Origin: Planctomycetota bacterium
GTDB taxonomy: Bacteria > Planctomycetota > SZUA-567
Reading direction: 5' to 3'
DNA length: 9,436 nucleotides
NCBI GenBank assembly: GCA_031278535.1
Contig: JAITKH010000392.1
Location: forward strand, 1-9,436
This document shows, piece after piece, positions 6,522-9,436 of this stretch. Numbering within the stretch: position 1 is the first letter of the stretch; each line of letters starts with the position of its first letter. The position numbers and the translations under genes are program-made. The notes beneath the pieces are model-generated. The model had not been told where the DNA came from. It ran no database searches and saw nothing but the letters and a program-made list of their open reading frames with translations.

Positions 6522-7700
6522 GCAGCGGCGTCCGATTTCCCCGCCCAACTCCGGGTGCGTCCCTTCCTCCTCGTGATCCACGGCCTTGCCGATATCGTGG
6601 AGCAAGCCGCAGCGCCGGGCCAAATGCTCGTCCATTCCCAGTTCGGCGGCGATGATCCCGGCGAGAAAGCCGACTTCACGGGAGTGATCGAGCACATTCT
6701 GCCCGTAGCTGGTGCGAAATTTGAGGCGCCCGAGAAGCATTATCTCCCGCGGTTTCAACCCTCGGACGTCCAATTCGAGGGCAACCGCCTTGCCGATGTC
6801 TTCCACCACCTTTTCAACTTCATCCCGCGTCTTTTGAACCACCTCCTCAATGCGGCTGGGATGAATGCGTCCGTCGGCGACCAGCTTCTTCATGGAGCGG
6901 ACCGCAATTTCACGGCGGATGGGTTCGAAGCCGGAGAGCACCACGACGCCAGGGGTATCGTCCACGATGACGTCGACGCCGGTCGAATTTTCGAAAGCCC
7001 GGATATTCCGGCCCTCGCGTCCGATGATGCGTCCCTTCATGTCGTCCGTAGGGAGTTCCACGGTGGAAACGACATGTTCGGTCGTATAGTCCACGGCCAG
7101 GCGATTGATGGCGGTGGAGATGTACTTCCTTGCCATTTCCTCGGCCATTTCCTTGGCCCTGGCCTCTGCCCGTTCGGTCATGATGGCGATCTCGTAGTCC
7201 AATGCCTCGGTGGTGCTGGCGAGAACCTCCTTTTTCGCCTCCTCGGGGGAAAGGCCGGATATCTGGTGCAGGCGCGTGCGCTGCTCCGCCGCCAAGGCGT
7301 CCAGTTCTCCCGATTTTGCTTCGAGTTCGCGGATCCGCCCCTCCAGGCGTTCTTCGGCGGCGCGAATCTGGCTTTCCTTCTCCTCCAGGGTCTCGGACTT
7401 GCGATCCAGATTGTCCTCGCGCTTCAGCAGCCGCTTTTCCTGCTGCTTCAACTCGTTTCGTTCGTTCTTGGTATCGTTTTCCAGCGTTTCCCGGGCGGCA
7501 AGGAGTTCGGCCTTGGCTTTGATCTCGGCTTGGCGAAGGTACTCCTCAGCCTCCCCCTTCGCCTGTTCCAAAATGTCCTCGGCGATTTTTCCCGCCACTT
7601 TCCTCTTGGACTTGGCGTAAAGATAACGCGCCAGGAATCCGGCGGCGAATCCGACAATGATCAAAACCAGCGAAAAAAGTACTGTTTCGCCCCACGACAT
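6519..7700 (-). CDS. rny: Ribonuclease Y, N-terminal part (membrane anchor, coiled coil, KH, start of HD domain)
   Basis: RNase Y is the membrane-anchored endoribonuclease that starts bulk mRNA decay in many bacteria lacking RNase E. Residues 5-24 form the N-terminal membrane helix. Residues about 40-185 are a long, Glu/Lys/Arg-rich coiled coil. The KH RNA-binding domain spans about 208-270, with the GxxG loop in GRIIGREGRNI. The HD domain begins near 335, with His339 (LDHSREV) and His368-Asp369 (LLHDIGK). The frame then meets UGA at codon 394. Counted through that codon to the stop at 6138, the gene has 521 codons, the usual RNase Y size (about 520 aa), so nothing is missing except the one sense codon. 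The ATG at 7700 follows GGCGGTGG at good spacing. An in-frame GTG at 7709 lies inside that site and is less likely. As written, the N-terminal product lacks the final HD metal ligand and should be inactive. Confidence 0.93.
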   Translation of the reverse strand: MSWGETVLFSLVLIIVGFAAGFLARYLYAKSKRKVAGKIAEDILEQAKGEAEEYLRQAEIKAKAELLAARETLENDTKNERNELKQQEKRLLKREDNLDRKSETLEEKESQIRAAEERLEGRIRELEAKSGELDALAAEQRTRLHQISGLSPEEAKKEVLASTTEALDYEIAIMTERAEARAKEMAEEMARKYISTAINRLAVDYTTEHVVSTVELPTDDMKGRIIGREGRNIRAFENSTGVDVIVDDTPGVVVLSGFEPIRREIAVRSMKKLVADGRIHPSRIEEVVQKTRDEVEKVVEDIGKAVALELDVRGLKPREIMLLGRLKFRTSYGQNVLDHSREVGFLAGIIAAELGMDEHLARRCGLLHDIGKAVDHEEEGTHPELGGEIGRRC

Positions 7701-7726
7701 GATAACCACCGCCTTCCGGAAGAATG

Positions 7727-7751
7727 AAAAAACGAATCTCGTCGAAACGAG
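7727..7751 (-). terminator. Attenuator-like small hairpin with U-run in the rny leader
   Basis: Read on the minus strand, CTCGT-TTCG-ACGAG (7751-7738) is a 5-bp stem with a UUCG tetraloop. ATTCG and then TTTTTT (7732-7727) follow, about 27 nt before the rny start. The 3' arm can instead pair with the following TCGT (ACGA-GAT-TCGT, 7742-7732), which abuts the T-run directly. The two pairings exclude each other, an arrangement seen in attenuators. The stems are very short, so this is a suggestion only. Confidence 0.25.
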
Positions 7752-7795
7752 CCGACAGAGAAGGATCGGGATTCAAGGGAAGCCGTAAGGGATTT

Positions 7796-8071
7796 TCAGG
7801 AGGCGCAGTATCCGAAAGGCAAAGTTCGTCGCGCGTTTCTCCATATACGATTGTCGACAAACGGATGCGACGAACGGTGGTTTAGGATAATCGTGAGCTG
7901 TGGGAGGATCGATCCCGCCCGGTTGCTGCGGCCGATCCGGTCCGTCGTTCCTCTCGCCAGGGAAAATCCGGCGAAGGAACAGGGAAAGAGCCGGCCAATG
8001 CCGGCCGCAAAAAAAACGGCCAGCGTCGTCATTGTCATGACCGGCGCGAACATGGTTTGTCCCACTTTCAC
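7796..8071 (-). CDS. Possible small membrane protein, 91 aa (doubtful)
   Basis: The frame starts at GTG 8071, about 45 nt after the predicted promoter start site, with GGAAG seven bases upstream. An alternative ATG lies 18 bp further in. Residues about 7-38 (MFAPVMTMTTLAVFFAAGIG followed by RLFPCSF) could form a membrane helix. The rest is basic, without recognisable motifs, and loses the G/C-ending codon bias of neighbouring genes in its second half. It sits between a good promoter and rny with nothing else on that strand, which is the main reason to list it. It may equally be a chance ORF in an untranslated leader. Confidence 0.25.
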   Translation of the reverse strand: MKVGQTMFAPVMTMTTLAVFFAAGIGRLFPCSFAGFSLARGTTDRIGRSNRAGSILPQLTIILNHRSSHPFVDNRIWRNARRTLPFGYCAS

Positions 8072-8124
8072 GAAAGAGCTTCCAGAAAATCCTGGACCGA
8101 CAACCCATAACGATCCAAGTGTTC

Positions 8125-8153
8125 ACTATACGGTTTGCTTGGTCATTTGTCAA
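8125..8153 (-). promoter_or_regulatory. Consensus sigma70-type promoter driving the rny run
   Basis: On the minus strand the sequence reads TTGACA (8153-8148), a 17-nt spacer, then TATAGT (8130-8125). That is a perfect -35 box, optimal spacing and a 5-of-6 -10 box. Transcription should start near 8118-8119 and run toward rny and the five genes behind it. The surrounding bases are A/T-rich, with AAAAAA on the plus strand just upstream of the -35, in an otherwise GC-rich region. Confidence 0.7.
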
Positions 8154-8467
8154 TAAAAAAGGAAGAGAAAGAGGGAAGGCGGATCGCGCGGAAACGTCTC
8201 GCGCAAGATGTCCTGGCAACTCCGAAGAGAACGGCTTTGTCGCGGAGAATATCCTTTTCCGCATCCGCCCCGATCATCTTTCCCCTCTGCCGCCGATTCG
8301 GAATCCGTGATTTCAATCGGCGCGAGCCATGCTGCTGGCGGCTTGAAATGGCGATTTTCGCCCAAGGGGGAGCGTTTTCACAATTTCAATCGGCGATGAG
8401 TATGGTGTTCTTTTCCGCCGCCCTGGACAATTTTCCCCGCTGCCCGGGAGTCAATTTCGTTAAAAAC

Positions 8468-8495
8468 TTGCAAAACCGCCGCCAGCCCTTACAAT
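8468..8495 (+). promoter_or_regulatory. Candidate sigma70-type promoter for the PPOX-family gene
   Basis: TTGCAA (8468-8473), a 16-nt spacer, then TACAAT (8490-8495). The -10 box matches 5 of 6 consensus bases and the -35 box 4 of 6. It would give a leader of about 125 nt before the ATG at 8625. It is the best match I found on the plus strand in this gap, but it is unproven. Confidence 0.4.
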
Positions 8496-8607
8496 CATTG
8501 GCGCGCCGTTGCAGTCCGTCGCCAGGCCGCAAAACGAATCTTCGGGAAAGGCGGCGGCGCGCCCCTGGCTGGACGGGACACAATTCACTCGAAATTTTCA
8601 TTATGGG

Positions 8608-8615
8608 AAAGGAGG
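8608..8615 (+). promoter_or_regulatory. Strong Shine-Dalgarno site of the PPOX-family gene
   Basis: AAAGGAGG, nine bases before the ATG at 8625, is a near-perfect anti-16S match. It is the strongest ribosome binding site in the window and fixes the start of the downstream gene. Confidence 0.85.
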
Positions 8616-8624
8616 GGGTGACAC

Positions 8625-9023
8625 ATGAAAGAGGTACTGGATTTTCTCAAGAACAACCAGGTGTTCCAGTTCGCCACGATGGAGGGCGATCAGCCAAGGA
8701 ACAGGCCGTTCGGTTTCCACATGGTCCACAACAACCGCATCTATTTTATCACCGGGGATCACAAACCGGTCTACCGGCAACTGCGGGCCAATCCGAAATT
8801 CGAATTGAGCGTTTCGAACGAAGCGGGCGAATGGCTGCGCCTCCGGGGCAGCGCCGTTTTTGATCCGGATCCGAAACTTCTGGAGGAGGCGTTCCGGCTC
8901 ATGCCCATGCTGAAGGACATCTACGGCGATCCGAAAGGACCGAAACCCGCGATGTTCTACGCCAGCCAGGCCGAGGCGACGCTGGCCGACATGCGGGGGA
9001 AGAACGAAATCGTCACATTGTAA
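8625..9023 (+). CDS. Pyridoxamine 5'-phosphate oxidase-like FMN-binding split-barrel protein (132 aa)
   Basis: A small cytosolic flavin-binding split-barrel protein of the PPOX-like superfamily (COG5015-like). These proteins bind FMN or a related flavin as dimers. Most, including this type, have no assigned substrate and should not be called PNPOx without evidence. The opening matches the group: MKEVLDFLKNNQVFQFATMEG (residues 1-21, helix then first strand), QPRNRPFGFHMV (23-34), RIYFITGDHKPVYRQLRANP (38-57), ELSVSNEAGEWLRLRGSAVF (60-79). A C-terminal helical part contains FRLMPMLKDIYG. The length is typical. The gene stands alone on the plus strand, divergent from the rny unit, with its own strong ribosome binding site. 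A hairpin-like GGCGG-TCCCG-CCGCC followed by GCGGTTTT sits directly after the stop and may end transcription. Confidence 0.9.
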   Translation: MKEVLDFLKNNQVFQFATMEGDQPRNRPFGFHMVHNNRIYFITGDHKPVYRQLRANPKFELSVSNEAGEWLRLRGSAVFDPDPKLLEEAFRLMPMLKDIYGDPKGPKPAMFYASQAEATLADMRGKNEIVTL

Positions 9024-9024
9024 A

Positions 9025-9047
9025 GGCGGTCCCGCCGCCGCGGTTTT
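9025..9047 (+). terminator. Possible terminator after the PPOX-family gene
   Basis: GGCGG (9025-9029), loop TCCCG, CCGCC (9035-9039), then GCGG and four Ts (9044-9047), beginning two bases after the TAA stop. The T-tract is short and overlaps the perfect 14-bp palindrome GTTTTCCGGAAAAC (9043-9056). Confidence is modest. Confidence 0.35.
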
Positions 9048-9316
9048 CCGGAAAACATCATTCATGCGAACCGGACAGCGGATACTCGCCGTCTCGGCGA
9101 AGGCCGGATAGCCGGAGTTGTCCAGAACCATTCCAATCGCCAATCGGGGCAGGTCGGATACGATGATCCTTATGTCCAGGGTTCTGCCGTCATAAGCAGT
9201 CTGGAAAGACGAAATCTTGCCAAATCCCGAAGTCCGTTTGCTCCGGAATTGACCTCTGTTGCCGAAGGGGAATTCACTTCCCCGTAGGCGGAAACCGGAT
9301 GACCCGGGGCCGCAAA

Positions 9317-9353
9317 CGCCTCGGGCCGCCGCGAAGCGCGGCGGCCCGAGGCG
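9317..9353. terminator. Perfect 17-bp GC-rich hairpin between convergent genes
   Basis: Arms 9317-9333 and 9337-9353 are fully complementary around the loop AAG. On the plus strand GGGATATTGTTTT follows, and on the minus strand GTTTG-like sequence with only three Ts. Its place between two convergent genes suggests a shared, two-way terminator, but the T-tracts are poor. It could also be one copy of a dispersed palindromic repeat. Confidence 0.55.
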
Positions 9354-9384
9354 GGGATATTGTTTTCGGGGATGCCCGGTTTTC

Positions 9385-9436
9385 TTAAAAATCTCCGAAA
9401 TCATTGTCCAGGGGAATGACATCGTCCGGCTTCATC
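9385..9436 (-). CDS. C-terminal end of a minus-strand gene, possibly a methyl-accepting chemotaxis protein (partial)
   Basis: The last 52 bases read on the minus strand as MKPDDVIPLDNDFGDF followed by TAA (9387-9385). The ATG at 9435 is probably internal, because no ribosome binding site can be seen at the edge. An acidic linker ending in a short aromatic tail (IPLDNDFGDF) is like the C-terminal tails of many chemoreceptors, where such a tail docks CheR or CheB. This fits the flagellar theme of the window. With only 16 residues visible, the assignment is tentative. Confidence 0.4.
   Translation of the reverse strand, partial: MKPDDVIPLDNDFGDF

Larger units (their letters stand above)
7701..8124 (-). 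other. Long 5' leader of the rny transcription unit
   Basis: About 420 nt separate the predicted transcription start (near 8118) from the rny ATG. No known riboswitch or RNA family is recognisable by eye. The stretch holds a possible short membrane ORF (8071-7796), an eight-base T-run on the minus strand at about 8007-8014 flanked by GGCCG/CGGCC, and the small hairpin next to rny. The long leader could host post-transcriptional control of rny, whose mRNA is autoregulated in some bacteria. No such element is proven here. Confidence 0.4.
8154..8624. other. Divergent intergenic region with short repeats
   Basis: No convincing gene is seen between the minus-strand promoter and the PPOX-family gene. 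The 13-bp sequence ATTTCAATCGGCG occurs twice in direct orientation (8310-8322 and 8383-8395), 73 bp apart. An inverted copy of its 8-bp core, CGCCGATT, lies at 8291-8298 and can pair with AATCGGCG at 8315-8322. GGCGA-TTT-TCGCC at 8350-8362 is a further small hairpin. A candidate plus-strand promoter is at 8468-8495. Open frames here lack codon bias and recognisable motifs. Confidence 0.4.
9024..9384. other. Spacer between convergent genes, possibly holding a gene remnant
   Basis: About 360 bp lie between the PPOX-family stop and the stop of the minus-strand gene at the right edge. The minus strand stays open across it. Around 9060-9230 it reads like protein (AYDGRTLDIRIIVSDLPRL, then AIGMVLDNSGYPAFAETA). 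However, the frame has no credible start or ribosome binding site, and past 9023 it continues as antisense of the PPOX-family gene. It may be a decayed gene or a chance open frame of GC-rich DNA. The spacer also holds the hairpins listed separately. Confidence 0.3.

Noticed and set aside
374..7700. Genome-wide recoding of UGA (as Gly or Trp)
   Set aside because: Only one internal UGA is seen, and several genes here end in TGA at the positions expected for their families.
6480..7727. 415-codon open frame on the plus strand over rny
   Set aside because: It mirrors the rny coding strand. The clear homology is on the minus strand.
8601..9422. 273-codon minus-strand open frame
   Set aside because: Much of it is antisense to the PPOX-family gene, and it crosses the 17-bp hairpin and the stop of the edge gene. 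Only its middle is kept, as a possible remnant.
1..9436. CRISPR array, tRNA or rRNA genes, insertion sequences, phage or defence genes
   Set aside because: No regularly spaced repeats, cloverleaf sequences, rRNA signatures, transposase motifs or terminal inverted repeats were seen on either strand.

Overview
This is a 9.4 kb window of GC-rich bacterial chromosome. Almost everything in it belongs to one compact run of six genes on the minus strand. The run goes from ribonuclease Y (rny, start near 7700) to a FliK-like flagellar hook-length protein (end at 374). RNase Y, a FliK-like protein, a FlgT-like membrane protein and a fragment that resembles a chemoreceptor tail together suggest a motile, flagellated bacterium. 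The sequence alone does not fix the phylum. Gene order and codon use would fit a PVC-type or deltaproteobacterial-type lineage, but this is inference.

Layout from left to right. Positions 1-298 hold the 3' end of an unrecognised plus-strand gene. A convergent gap follows, with a weak terminator at 355-378 for the minus-strand run. The minus-strand run, listed in transcription order, is: a consensus sigma70-type promoter (8125-8153); a leader of about 420 nt with a possible small membrane ORF and an attenuator-like hairpin; rny (7700-6138); a HAD-family phosphatase (6095-5361); a MEMO-family protein with an extra N-terminal domain (5368-4136); truA (4126-3335); a single-pass membrane protein (3302-2655); and a FliK-like protein (2635-374). 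The six recognised genes are separated by gaps of 9-42 bp or, in one case, an 8 bp overlap, so they are probably co-transcribed.

To the right, a roughly 470 bp divergent intergenic region leads to a plus-strand FMN-binding split-barrel (PPOX-family) protein (8625-9023) with a strong ribosome binding site. A 360 bp spacer follows, containing a perfect 17-bp hairpin. The last 52 bases are the C-terminal end of a minus-strand gene whose tail resembles chemoreceptor tails.

The most striking observation is a single in-frame UGA at codon 394 of rny. The reading frame and the RNase Y homology continue without any indel on both sides of it, and the last metal-binding Asp of the HD domain lies beyond it. 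Nonsense mutation, sequencing error, read-through and recoding are all possible. Other genes here end in TGA, which argues against a general reassignment of UGA.
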